Shown: positions 1 through 7,019 of the stretch, one piece after another
Layout: every line of letters begins with the position of its first letter
Numbering within the stretch: position 1 is the first letter of the stretch
Source of the DNA: Halanaerobiales bacterium
GTDB taxonomy: Bacteria > Bacillota > Halanaerobiia > Halanaerobiales > M55B127
Direction of reading: 5' to 3'
DNA length: 7,357 nucleotides
NCBI GenBank assembly: GCA_021736965.1
Contig: JAIPEV010000084.1
Coordinates: forward strand, 1-7,357
The notes under the pieces: generated by a model
Told to the model about the DNA's origin: nothing
The model's database searches: none
Seen by the model: only the letters and a program-made list of their open reading frames with translations
Translations under genes and position numbers: made by a program

Positions 1-30
1 TTTATCTGAGATTTTAATATACTTTTCCAT
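1..30 (-). CDS. Possible start of a downstream gene (partial, first 10 codons)
   Basis: An ATG at 30-28 opens a reading frame that runs off the window edge after ten codons (MEKYIKISDK). A GGAG sequence lies at 44-41, ten bases before the ATG, which is an acceptable though slightly long ribosome-site spacing. It follows the probable terminator of the ornithine operon, so it would be a separate transcription unit or receive read-through. Ten residues are too few to name a product, and the call rests only on the start codon plus the ribosome site. Confidence 0.4.
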   Translation of the reverse strand, partial: MEKYIKISDK

Positions 31-92
31 AACTATCTAACTCCATTTATATTTTTTAGATAAATTATTTAATATTTTTAATATCTATAATT

Positions 93-135
93 AAACCCTA
101 CTATATTCATTTTATTCAATAGTATAGTAGGGTTT
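93..135 (-). terminator. Perfect 13-bp inverted repeat, probable operon terminator
   Basis: Bases 93-105 (AAACCCTACTATA) and 123-135 (TATAGTAGGGTTT) are exact reverse complements around a 17-base loop. The repeat lies 51 bases past the stop codon of the racemase gene and is the only strong hairpin in the 3' region. On the minus strand the stem runs into a short T stretch broken by AA, so the U-tract is weak. On the plus strand the stem ends in TTTT. The symmetry would let it act in either direction. The GC content is low, with only four G-C pairs, three of them clustered near the base, so it may be a modest terminator or an mRNA 3' stabiliser. Confidence 0.65.
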
Positions 136-186
136 TAATATTAAATACTGTTATTTGTAATTATTCTTCATTTAATTATTAAGCTA

Positions 187-1314
187 TTACTTATATTTTC
201 TTGGTACTCTTTTTGATATTCCACAGGTGATCTCATAATTGATTGTCCCTACTAAATCAGCTAATTCAGTAGCAGGAATCTCATCTTCTTCTTCTTTCCC
301 AATCAAAGTTACCAGATCTCCAACTTTAAGATCATTAATTTTAGTTACATCAACCATGAATTGATCCATACAAACTCTTCCTCTAATTGGAGCCCTTTTG
401 CCCTTAATTAATACTTCTCCTTTATTAGATAAGAGTCTAGGATAACCATCTGCATATCCTAATGGTAATGTAGCTATTTTTTCATTGCTATCTGTTATAT
501 ATGTTGCTCCATAACTAATACCGGTACCAGGTGGTACTTCTTTTAAATAGACAATTTTAGCTTTCCAGCTTAATACAGGCTTAAGTTTGAAATCTTTATC
601 CACCGCATGAGATGGCCTTAAACCATACATCATAATACCTGGCCTTACCATATTTAAAGACATTTCTGGAAGATCAATTATAGTAGCACTGTTAGCAGCT
701 TGTTTAATAGGAATATCTATATCTTCACTTTCTAGCTCTTTTATTATATGATTAAATCTTTCCCATTGTTTATAAGTGTAAGCTTTATCTTTTTCATCTG
801 CTTTTGCAAAGTGAGTCATAATGCCTTCAACTTCTATATTTTTAAATGAATCGACTTTTTTTATAAAGTTGACCGCATCTTCTGGAAATACACCAATTCT
901 CCCCATTCCTGTGTCTATCTTAACATGTACTTTTTTAACTATACTTTTTTTGCCAGATAGTTGATTTAATCTTTGAGCAGTTTCTAATTTAGAAACAGTG
1001 GGAATTAAATTATATTTTACCAATAGAGGAATTTGTTCAACTAAAACTTCTCCTAATATTTGAATCGGTAATTTGAAATCATTATCCCTAAGCTCTTTAC
1101 CTTCTTCAGGTAAAGCCACAGCTAATCTATCAGAACCAGCTTCAACTGCAGCTTTAGCAACAGGCAACACACCGTGCCCGTAAGCATCTGCTTTTACAAC
1201 AGCCATAATTAAACTGTCTTTTTTTATATTATTTCTAACCTGTTTTAAGTTATACTTTATATTATCTAAGTTAATCTCTACCCAGACAGGTCTTGTTATC
1301 CCATTATTATCCAT
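187..1314 (-). CDS. alr: Alanine racemase family protein (alanine or ornithine racemase), PLP-dependent
   Basis: This 375-residue fold-type III PLP enzyme interconverts L- and D-amino acids in the cytoplasm. The N-terminal barrel carries the PLP lysine K41 in AVVKADAYGHG. K132 matches the lysine that is carbamylated in Geobacillus alanine racemase, and R139 in DTGMGRIG follows it. R224 in VRPGIMMYG is positioned to contact the pyridine nitrogen. The C-terminal beta domain carries the second catalytic base Y268 in GISYGATY, the CMDQFMVDVT motif, and the terminal NYEITCGISKRVPR segment. Length and motifs are those of ordinary alanine racemase, with nothing missing. It starts inside the end of oraE (8-base overlap) and is the last gene of an ornithine-degradation operon. 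Its role there could be L- to D-ornithine racemisation to feed OraS/OraE, or conversion to L-alanine of the D-alanine released by OrtA/OrtB. A general cell-wall alanine racemase that happens to be co-transcribed is also possible. The family call is firm; the physiological substrate is open. Confidence 0.93.
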   Translation of the reverse strand: MDNNGITRPVWVEINLDNIKYNLKQVRNNIKKDSLIMAVVKADAYGHGVLPVAKAAVEAGSDRLAVALPEEGKELRDNDFKLPIQILGEVLVEQIPLLVKYNLIPTVSKLETAQRLNQLSGKKSIVKKVHVKIDTGMGRIGVFPEDAVNFIKKVDSFKNIEVEGIMTHFAKADEKDKAYTYKQWERFNHIIKELESEDIDIPIKQAANSATIIDLPEMSLNMVRPGIMMYGLRPSHAVDKDFKLKPVLSWKAKIVYLKEVPPGTGISYGATYITDSNEKIATLPLGYADGYPRLLSNKGEVLIKGKRAPIRGRVCMDQFMVDVTKINDLKVGDLVTLIGKEEEDEIPATELADLVGTINYEITCGISKRVPRKYK

Positions 1315-3505
1315 TGTAGTCCCCTCTTAGTTTTTTTACCAAAAAGGATGCGACATCATCACCATGAGTACCTCTACCATATCCAGCATCTAAACCAGCT
1401 TTAACTGCCATTTCGTTATTGACCTGAGTACCGCCGGCTATAAGAATTAACTTATCTCTAATTCCTTTTTCAACACATAGATCATTTAATTTTTTCATGT
1501 TAGTTCTATGAATATCATTATGGCTAATAATTGTACTGATTAAAATAGCATCTGCATCGATTTCAATTGCTGCATCAACAGCCTTTGTGATTGGTACAGA
1601 GGTTCCTAGATAAGTAACATCAATACCATATTTTTCAATACCTCCATGCTTAATATCAATAATTTCTCTCATACCTACAGAATGTTCATCTTTACCAACC
1701 GTTGCTGCAACAACACTTAACTGATTTTGATCAACATAACCTCTGATCTCCTCAAAAGGAAGTGTTTCTTCTTTCTCAGGTATTTCAAGTTGGTCAATAT
1801 TAATTGAAAAATCTACTCTACCTTTGACTTCACAGAGGGTTCCTTCTGCAGGATGCATTACTTCTTTATGAATTACCTCAGGATCTTTTAAGTTCATCTT
1901 TTTAGCTATTTCAACTGCAGCCACTTCAGCAATGGTTTCATTTTCCGGTAAGAACATTGTAATATTGACCCATCCATCTCCCAGCCATTGAACTTCAGGT
2001 TTTAATTTATTATCTTTTCTTAACTCCTTATTATTCTCTAATCTATTATTCACATTATCTTCAGGATCTAGTTCATCAATAAATTCAATTTTATCTGGAT
2101 TATGAATTGTACAGCCACCAATTAAATCACATGGTTTATCAATTTTTTCAGGTAGATTATTGTAGCCAAAATGATCACAGACCGGTGCCATATAATCCTG
2201 ATCTCTTTTTACAATCGAATCAGCTGCAACACCACCATCCATCTTTCTTACAATACCATCTCCATTTCTTTCTGGATACTTACCAGAATCCACGAAAAAT
2301 CCTTCAGAGACTGCTTTAAAGTAACCACCTACTTTAAGTATTTCTTCCATAAAAAGAATAGCTCTTTCTTTTAGTTCGCGTGCTTTTTCTTTTAAAACAC
2401 CCTGTTCAGTTTTTAACTCAACTAATTCTTTTAATCCATCCATACCAGCAAAAGCCTGTTTTGCAGTATCAACTGCCTGTACATTAAAATAATGCCAAGG
2501 TACATTTCTTCCCTCATCTGGAGTAATTGTACTTTGCAAGTCGGCAGACGTTAGTTCAGATAAAAGCAAGTTTAAGGTATGTGTTACTGTTGCTTCTCTT
2601 ATTGATGATTCCATATACTTTGTATTTTGCTGTGCTCTAAATTTATATTCATCAAATAGTTCTCTTAAGGCAATTGAATAGGGAAGATTAAGTCTCAAAT
2701 CAGGAGCGGGAGATGCTACTGGTGGTACAGTAGAAAGTGATATTTTATCTTTAGGCATACCTGCTTTTACTGAAAACATTGAATTTATTGCATGCTGGAC
2801 AAAAAGCTCCGGCATAACCTTCCAGGCCTCTCTTGCAGTAGCATTGGCATTGTGTGCACCATCAATTTGTAACATACCGGTACTTGACATAATTTTTTTT
2901 GCAACCGCTGCATCAACAAATGATCTGTACATATTTACATCTCTATATAATATATTATACTGAGGATCCTGATGAGCCCCATTTACACCTTCTTCCGCAA
3001 ATAGTACAGCAATCTCAGCACCAGCTACTCCACTAACATATGAATGAAAGTTAATCGGTCTTCCTACTTCATCTTCAATATAGTCAAGTGCTTTTCTAGT
3101 TGCTCTAATCTGTTTTCGGGTTATAGGGATCCCACCTACTCCTTCTGGAGTTCCTTCAATTAATCCATCAAAATGGCTTTGGCCAGCTGTTCTAATAACC
3201 ATTATATGATCAGCACCATGCCAGGCAGCCATTCTCATTCTACGTATATCATCTTCAAATCTACCTGAAGCTATTTCTGTAGTTATTACGGGCTCTGGTT
3301 GGGGATCAATCTTACCAAAACTTCTTGCTGCAGGAAGTGGAATACTGTTTTTTAAAGTTTCAGATGTTTCTTTATAGACAAAAGGTCCAATTTTTTGATC
3401 TTCAACCTTGTTTCTCCAGGTCCACCCTTGACGACGAGGGCGATAGTTTTCAATATCTTTTAATAGTTCTTCAATATCTATTTTTTTATCTGGCTCTAAA
3501 TCCAT
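1307..3505 (-). CDS. oraE: D-ornithine 4,5-aminomutase, large (B12/PLP) subunit
   Basis: This is the catalytic subunit of the adenosylcobalamin- and PLP-dependent aminomutase that moves the terminal amino group of D-ornithine to C4, giving 2,4-diaminopentanoate. The 732 residues match the usual length of the family. The N-terminus (RRQGWTWR around residues 24-31) leads into a large TIM-barrel-type domain up to about residue 450. A linker and a dimerisation-like region follow, and then a C-terminal Rossmann B12 domain from about residue 590. That domain holds DEHSVG at 606-611, a DxHxxG base-off cobalamin motif whose H608 is the expected cobalt ligand. K619 lies eleven residues further on, the same spacing as H618 and K629 in the C. 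sticklandii enzyme, where the lysine binds PLP in the resting state. A glycine-rich IAGGTQV segment at 689-695 closes the domain. The start codon overlaps the oraS stop by one base (TAATG), so the two subunits are probably translated in a coupled way. All key residues seen are intact. Confidence 0.97.
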   Translation of the reverse strand: MDLEPDKKIDIEELLKDIENYRPRRQGWTWRNKVEDQKIGPFVYKETSETLKNSIPLPAARSFGKIDPQPEPVITTEIASGRFEDDIRRMRMAAWHGADHIMVIRTAGQSHFDGLIEGTPEGVGGIPITRKQIRATRKALDYIEDEVGRPINFHSYVSGVAGAEIAVLFAEEGVNGAHQDPQYNILYRDVNMYRSFVDAAVAKKIMSSTGMLQIDGAHNANATAREAWKVMPELFVQHAINSMFSVKAGMPKDKISLSTVPPVASPAPDLRLNLPYSIALRELFDEYKFRAQQNTKYMESSIREATVTHTLNLLLSELTSADLQSTITPDEGRNVPWHYFNVQAVDTAKQAFAGMDGLKELVELKTEQGVLKEKARELKERAILFMEEILKVGGYFKAVSEGFFVDSGKYPERNGDGIVRKMDGGVAADSIVKRDQDYMAPVCDHFGYNNLPEKIDKPCDLIGGCTIHNPDKIEFIDELDPEDNVNNRLENNKELRKDNKLKPEVQWLGDGWVNITMFLPENETIAEVAAVEIAKKMNLKDPEVIHKEVMHPAEGTLCEVKGRVDFSINIDQLEIPEKEETLPFEEIRGYVDQNQLSVVAATVGKDEHSVGMREIIDIKHGGIEKYGIDVTYLGTSVPITKAVDAAIEIDADAILISTIISHNDIHRTNMKKLNDLCVEKGIRDKLILIAGGTQVNNEMAVKAGLDAGYGRGTHGDDVASFLVKKLRGDYNG
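1321..1327 (-). promoter_or_regulatory. Ribosome binding site of the racemase gene, embedded in oraE
   Basis: The minus strand reads AGAGGGG six bases before the ATG at 1314. The same bases encode part of the OraE C-terminal residues LRGD. The site supports the ATG chosen for the racemase and implies that ribosomes finishing oraE can re-initiate eight bases back. Confidence 0.75.
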
Positions 3506-3879
3506 TACTTCCCACCTCCTGTAAACAGTTTTCTTAATTCATCTTTAGAATATTTTTCTTTACCTATATCTAAACCTACTTCTTTGATTGGTCTATCTTC
3601 TTTTTGAGCTACTTTATATACAACATGGCCTGCTCCTTTGCCTAATAGATCTGCATTTATTACTTGATTAACTATTGCTTTTGCATCAATACTATTAAAA
3701 CCCATTCTTAAAAGAACAGATCTCTCAATTGAAGCAGAGGTATGACTTTTAGCTAGATCAATTAAAGGATCTACTACTTCTTCTGTTAACTCCCAGAATC
3801 TTTCCTTTAATTTTTGCTCTGATAAACCTTTTAAATGTTCTCTTCTTTTTTCAAAATCATCTTCTCTTTTGATCGGCAT
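3505..3879 (-). CDS. oraS: D-ornithine 4,5-aminomutase, small subunit
   Basis: This is the small partner subunit of the aminomutase, needed with OraE to form the active complex. The 124 residues agree with the roughly 121 of the C. sticklandii protein. Recognisable conserved stretches are DDFEKRREHL (residues 7-16), FWELTEEVVDPL (28-39), SIERSVLLRMGF (50-61), AKAIV (65-69) and GKGAGHVVYK (80-89), ending in the family's GG-K tail. It is a soluble, mostly helical protein with no signal peptide or membrane segment. A ribosome site AAAGGAAG (3894-3887) precedes the ATG by seven bases, and the resulting MPIKREDDF start lines up with the family N-terminus. The gene follows the ATPase gene after a 20-base gap and overlaps oraE by one base. 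Confidence 0.96.
   Translation of the reverse strand: MPIKREDDFEKRREHLKGLSEQKLKERFWELTEEVVDPLIDLAKSHTSASIERSVLLRMGFNSIDAKAIVNQVINADLLGKGAGHVVYKVAQKEDRPIKEVGLDIGKEKYSKDELRKLFTGGGK
3515..3520 (-). promoter_or_regulatory. Strong ribosome binding site of oraE at the end of oraS
   Basis: The minus strand reads AGGAGG (continuing GTGGG) nine bases before the oraE ATG at 3505. The same bases encode the glycine run at the OraS C-terminus. Together with the TAATG stop/start junction this fixes the oraE start and suggests coupled synthesis of the two aminomutase subunits. Confidence 0.8.
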
Positions 3880-3899
3880 TAAAACACTTCCTTTCTAAA

Positions 3900-5243
3900 T
3901 CACACTTCTAATTTTTCATTCCCAAGACTATCTTTAAGTAATGATAAAGCTGCCTTGGGATATTTTTTGCTCATTAAACCCATTGAAGCCATTATATAGT
4001 GCTCATCAATTAGGGTTTGAGCTGACTTGGATGGTAATAATAACTTTTTATTAAAATCTTTTAAAAGTTCTAAAATCTTTTCCCCATTTTTTAATCTTGT
4101 AAGTGCTCCACCGGTTCCAATAATCCATTTTACTCCTGTTAGATCTTTCCCCTCTGCAACAGTCTGTCTACCACCTGGACCATAAAAATTTCTATACTTT
4201 CCTGCATGCCGTTCAACAGCTGTTATAGCTGCTTTTTTGGCAAGCTCGTAAATATAATCTTCTTCATTTGCATCACGTGGTATGGGTGCAATGTCTTCCC
4301 TTTTTGTATACTTATCGGATTGATTTAACATATCATACACATGTGATGCGTTTAAATATACACCTAAATCTCCTTCTACAGTTCTTTTAGCCTGTGGTTC
4401 AGGATTCATTAAAATCTTTTTAATATTTAAAGAATCTTCTGTTACAGAGTGGACATCCGTAGTAGCACCTCCCACATCAACCGTCACTAAGTTTCCAATA
4501 TTTTCTTTTAAAAGTTGAGATGCTTTCATTACAGCTCCGGGAGTAGGCATCATATCAATTGATAACATAGGTTTAATTTTAGACATACCTGGTGCTTTAA
4601 CAATATGTTTTGCAAAAACATCATGTATAATGTTTCTTGTTTTTTCAATATTTAGTATGTCTATCTCTGGATATACATTTTCTGCAATAATAATATCTTT
4701 ATCCACATTTAAAAAGATATCTTTAATCTCTTTTTGTAAAACCTTATTGCCTGCATATACTATAGGTGCATCTATATCAAGTTTACTTATTTTTTTGGCA
4801 TTATTTAGTATGATCTCCTCTTCACCATAATCAACTCCACCTGCTAAAAGAAGAATATTTGGATTGATCTCGATTAATTTATCAAGTTGAGATTCCCTAA
4901 GATTACCTGCAGTAACCTGTTTAATCACTGCTCCTGCACCCAAAGCAGCTTCCTCGGCTGCCTTAACAGTCATATCTTTTACCAAACCATGTACTGTCAT
5001 CTTAAGACCTCCAGCAGCACTACTAGTTGCCATAAACTGATCATAATCGAGTTTCTTAATATTTAATTTATTTTTTAACTCTGAAATAGCACTATTTAAT
5101 CCATCTGTTACATCTCCTTTTAAAACAGAGGTGGGTGCTAAACCCTGACCAATAAAATCAGGGTTAGCACTCTCAATATTATTAAATCCATTTACTAAGG
5201 TTGTTGTACTACCTATTTCAGCAATTAAAAGATCTATCTTCAT
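3900..5243 (-). CDS. GlmL/MutL-family ASKHA ATPase, probable aminomutase-associated reactivation factor
   Basis: This 447-residue cytoplasmic protein belongs to the GlmL/MutL family, whose genes travel with B12-dependent mutases such as glutamate mutase. It is unrelated to the DNA mismatch repair MutL. It has the actin/Hsp70/sugar-kinase ATPase layout: a phosphate-1 loop AEIGSTTT at residues 8-15, LLAGGVDYG at 132-140, a phosphate-2 loop DVGGATTDV at 256-264, the family motif KRTVEGDLG at 286-294, and an adenosine-type motif IGTGGALTRL at 375-384. The family is thought to act as a chaperone or reactivase that exchanges damaged cobalamin, but to my knowledge this is inferred rather than fully proven. 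Its position directly before oraS and oraE makes the aminomutase the obvious client. The GGAGG ribosome site (5255-5251) lies in the last codons of ortB, seven bases before the ATG, and the two genes are three bases apart. Length is near the family norm, with no sign of damage. Confidence 0.9.
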   Translation of the reverse strand: MKIDLLIAEIGSTTTLVNGFNNIESANPDFIGQGLAPTSVLKGDVTDGLNSAISELKNKLNIKKLDYDQFMATSSAAGGLKMTVHGLVKDMTVKAAEEAALGAGAVIKQVTAGNLRESQLDKLIEINPNILLLAGGVDYGEEEIILNNAKKISKLDIDAPIVYAGNKVLQKEIKDIFLNVDKDIIIAENVYPEIDILNIEKTRNIIHDVFAKHIVKAPGMSKIKPMLSIDMMPTPGAVMKASQLLKENIGNLVTVDVGGATTDVHSVTEDSLNIKKILMNPEPQAKRTVEGDLGVYLNASHVYDMLNQSDKYTKREDIAPIPRDANEEDYIYELAKKAAITAVERHAGKYRNFYGPGGRQTVAEGKDLTGVKWIIGTGGALTRLKNGEKILELLKDFNKKLLLPSKSAQTLIDEHYIMASMGLMSKKYPKAALSLLKDSLGNEKLEV

Positions 5244-5246
5244 ATT

Positions 5247-6674
5247 TTAACCTCCAACTACAGATAAACTAAATTCTTCTTTCAATATTTTTTCAGTTTC
5301 TTGTTTAGACTTATTTATTTCATCTGCTAAAAACTTAAGATCAATTTCTTTAATTTCTTTTACCTTTGTTTCTTCTATTACTTTGTTTAGATAAGATAAT
5401 TTTAATTTATCTAAATCAATAGGTCTTGTTTTTATCTGTGAAGGATGTTCAGGTATAATTACAGACTTACCTGCTTCTTCTTGATCAGGATCTCCATTCT
5501 TTACTACAATACCATTTTCTTTAGCAAAATTAAGCTGTGCCATTGGATGTTTACCGGCACCGGTATATTCAGTCTCTTGAACTACTATAATCTGATCTTG
5601 ATCCATCTTTTGAGCCAGATCAAAGGCTGCAGCTAAAGATGTGTTACCTGCTGGACCTCTTTCTATTCCTTCAATTTGAGCTAAGGCTTCAGTTATATAA
5701 AAGACCTCACCTTGTTTGACAGTAACATATTGATCCATATATCTTAAAGCTCTTGCTGCATTCCTTGGTACATCAGCTCTATCAGGTCTGGTTGCAAAAG
5801 GAACGCCAAATCCAGTATGACCAGTTGTAAATGATTTCCGGTTAAAATCATGATCACTTGCCATATGTAAACCACTTAGATCAACACTTGCTGCTATGAT
5901 CTCAGTTTGTTGTGCATCTGCCTTTATTAGACCTCTCGCTGTACCAGTTAGGTTACCTCCACCTGCATGTGTTATTATTACTGCATCTGGAGATTTATTC
6001 TCTCTTTCTTTTAATTCTTTATCTATTTCATATCCTAATGTTTCTACTCCAGCTATCCCATACGGAGTATATAAGGAAGCATTAAAATATCCAGTATCTT
6101 CTAAAACCCTCAAAAATGTATAAAAAAGTTCTGGACCAACACTAAGCTGCAAAACTTCAGCTCCATAAGCTTCACACTTTCTACCCTTTTCAAGGATTTC
6201 AGGTTGTCCAACACCTCTACTATCAAAAACCTCTTGCACAATTATAGTCTCTAAATTTTTCATCACTGCTTGAGAAGCAACTGCAGCTCCGTAGTTTCCA
6301 CTTGTTGCTGCAACAACTCCAGGATAGCCTTCCTTTTCAGCATGATAAACAGAAATAGAGGCTCTTCTGGCTTTGAAGCTACCAGAAGGATTGGCAGCTT
6401 CATCTTTTAAAAAGATTCTTGCTCCCTTGCCTTTAGGAGCGAACTTACGTGCTAATTTAGTTATATTTTTAAGTTCTATAAAGGGGGTATTACCAACAGC
6501 TGTTTCTTTTTGAATCTTAATTATCTCTTGAAGATCATAACCAACCTCTGACATCATTTTTTCATAATCAAAACCTAATTCTCCCTGAGCAAATCTATCA
6601 TAATCTATTCCAACTGCTTTTTTCATTATTTCATTTTTCCTCGCCATTACTGACTGATAATCATTTGCTGCCAA
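5247..6674 (-). CDS. ortB: 2-amino-4-oxopentanoate thiolase, beta (PLP) subunit
   Basis: This is the catalytic subunit of the PLP enzyme that cleaves 2-amino-4-oxopentanoate with CoA to acetyl-CoA and D-alanine, the last step of oxidative ornithine breakdown. The 475 residues show the fold-type II PLP pattern shared with threonine synthase and cysteine synthase. The Schiff-base lysine is K101 in NPSGSFKARRAS, the substrate loop is TSGNYG at 124-129, and the phosphate-binding glycine loop is HAGGGNLTG at 236-244. A GPAGNTS segment at 340-346 lies near the cofactor end. Sequence alone could suggest threonine synthase, but pairing with ortA inside the ornithine operon decides the call. The start is TTG at 6674-6672, three bases after the ortA stop and six bases after a strong AGGAGGTG. 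The next ATG would be codon 10 and has no such ribosome site. Confidence 0.95.
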   Translation of the reverse strand: MAANDYQSVMARKNEIMKKAVGIDYDRFAQGELGFDYEKMMSEVGYDLQEIIKIQKETAVGNTPFIELKNITKLARKFAPKGKGARIFLKDEAANPSGSFKARRASISVYHAEKEGYPGVVAATSGNYGAAVASQAVMKNLETIIVQEVFDSRGVGQPEILEKGRKCEAYGAEVLQLSVGPELFYTFLRVLEDTGYFNASLYTPYGIAGVETLGYEIDKELKERENKSPDAVIITHAGGGNLTGTARGLIKADAQQTEIIAASVDLSGLHMASDHDFNRKSFTTGHTGFGVPFATRPDRADVPRNAARALRYMDQYVTVKQGEVFYITEALAQIEGIERGPAGNTSLAAAFDLAQKMDQDQIIVVQETEYTGAGKHPMAQLNFAKENGIVVKNGDPDQEEAGKSVIIPEHPSQIKTRPIDLDKLKLSYLNKVIEETKVKEIKEIDLKFLADEINKSKQETEKILKEEFSLSVVGG

Positions 6675-6688
6675 TCTTTACACCTCCT
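6672..6688 (-). promoter_or_regulatory. Ribosome site and TTG start of ortB, embedded in the ortA end
   Basis: On the minus strand AGGAGGTG at 6688-6681 is followed after six bases by TTG at 6674-6672. The ribosome site doubles as the last two codons and part of the previous codon of ortA (Glu-Glu-Val). The good spacing supports the non-ATG start over the ATG at codon 10, which lies too far away. Confidence 0.75.
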
Positions 6689-6983
6689 CTTTTATTATTT
6701 CTCTAATTTGTGATCCAATCCTTAATAATTCAGGGATCATTTTCCCAAATTTGTGTTCATAAGACGGATTTACTTCTATTAATTTTCCCTTCAGAGTTCT
6801 ATTTGTAACAGTTTTTATCTCAACATTATCTTTCATTTTTGCATCTTCTTTTAAAAACCCTTTTACTTTTAACTCTAAAGGTACTTTTTTTGTATCATCA
6901 GGTACCTGGGGAGCTCTTTTACCGGCAGGAAGAACCACTTGATAAATCTGCACCCAGCTTTTAGCTTTTATAATATCTCCCAT
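6678..6983 (-). CDS. ortA: 2-amino-4-oxopentanoate thiolase, alpha (small) subunit
   Basis: This 101-residue small subunit pairs with OrtB to form the 2-amino-4-oxopentanoate thiolase. It carries the conserved features of the family: an N-terminal WVQIYQVVLPAGKRAPQVPDDT stretch beginning at residue 10, a central KVKGFL segment, and a C-terminal NPSYEHKFG...IPELLRIG signature at residues 82-100, close to the C-terminus. It is small and soluble, with no signal peptide. No catalytic residue can be assigned from sequence; the PLP chemistry sits in OrtB. A GGAGG at 6995-6991 lies seven bases before the ATG. It begins 36 bases after ord and ends three bases before ortB, whose ribosome site lies in its last codons. 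Its position between ord and ortB is what makes the assignment secure for such a short protein. Confidence 0.94.
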   Translation of the reverse strand: MGDIIKAKSWVQIYQVVLPAGKRAPQVPDDTKKVPLELKVKGFLKEDAKMKDNVEIKTVTNRTLKGKLIEVNPSYEHKFGKMIPELLRIGSQIREIIKEEV

Positions 6984-7019
6984 ATAAATACCTCCACTTT
7001 AAATATCTAAATAATAATT

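Noticed and set aside
2107..2374. Two short overlapping plus-strand open frames within oraE
   Set aside because: They are antisense to a well-conserved part of OraE, have low-complexity translations, and have no ribosome site or recognisable domain.
3325..3537. Plus-strand open frame across the oraE start
   Set aside because: It is antisense to the conserved N-terminus of OraE and the oraS end, with no supporting start signals.
4630..4830. Plus-strand open frame with a hydrophobic Ile/Ser/Leu-rich translation inside the ATPase gene
   Set aside because: It looks like a membrane peptide, but the hydrophobicity follows from the antisense of AT-rich Lys/Asp/Ile codons. The sense frame is a complete family member.
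3900..5243. DNA mismatch repair MutL
   Set aside because: The name MutL is shared only by label. The protein has ASKHA ATPase loops (DVGGATTDV), not the GHKL ATPase motifs of mismatch repair MutL.
5445..6123. Plus-strand open frames inside ortB
   Set aside because: They are antisense shadows of conserved OrtB sequence, without ribosome sites or homology I recognise.
5247..6674. Threonine synthase as identity of the fold-type II PLP protein
   Set aside because: The PLP motifs alone would allow it, but the partner gene ortA next door and the ord/oraSE context point to the thiolase beta subunit.
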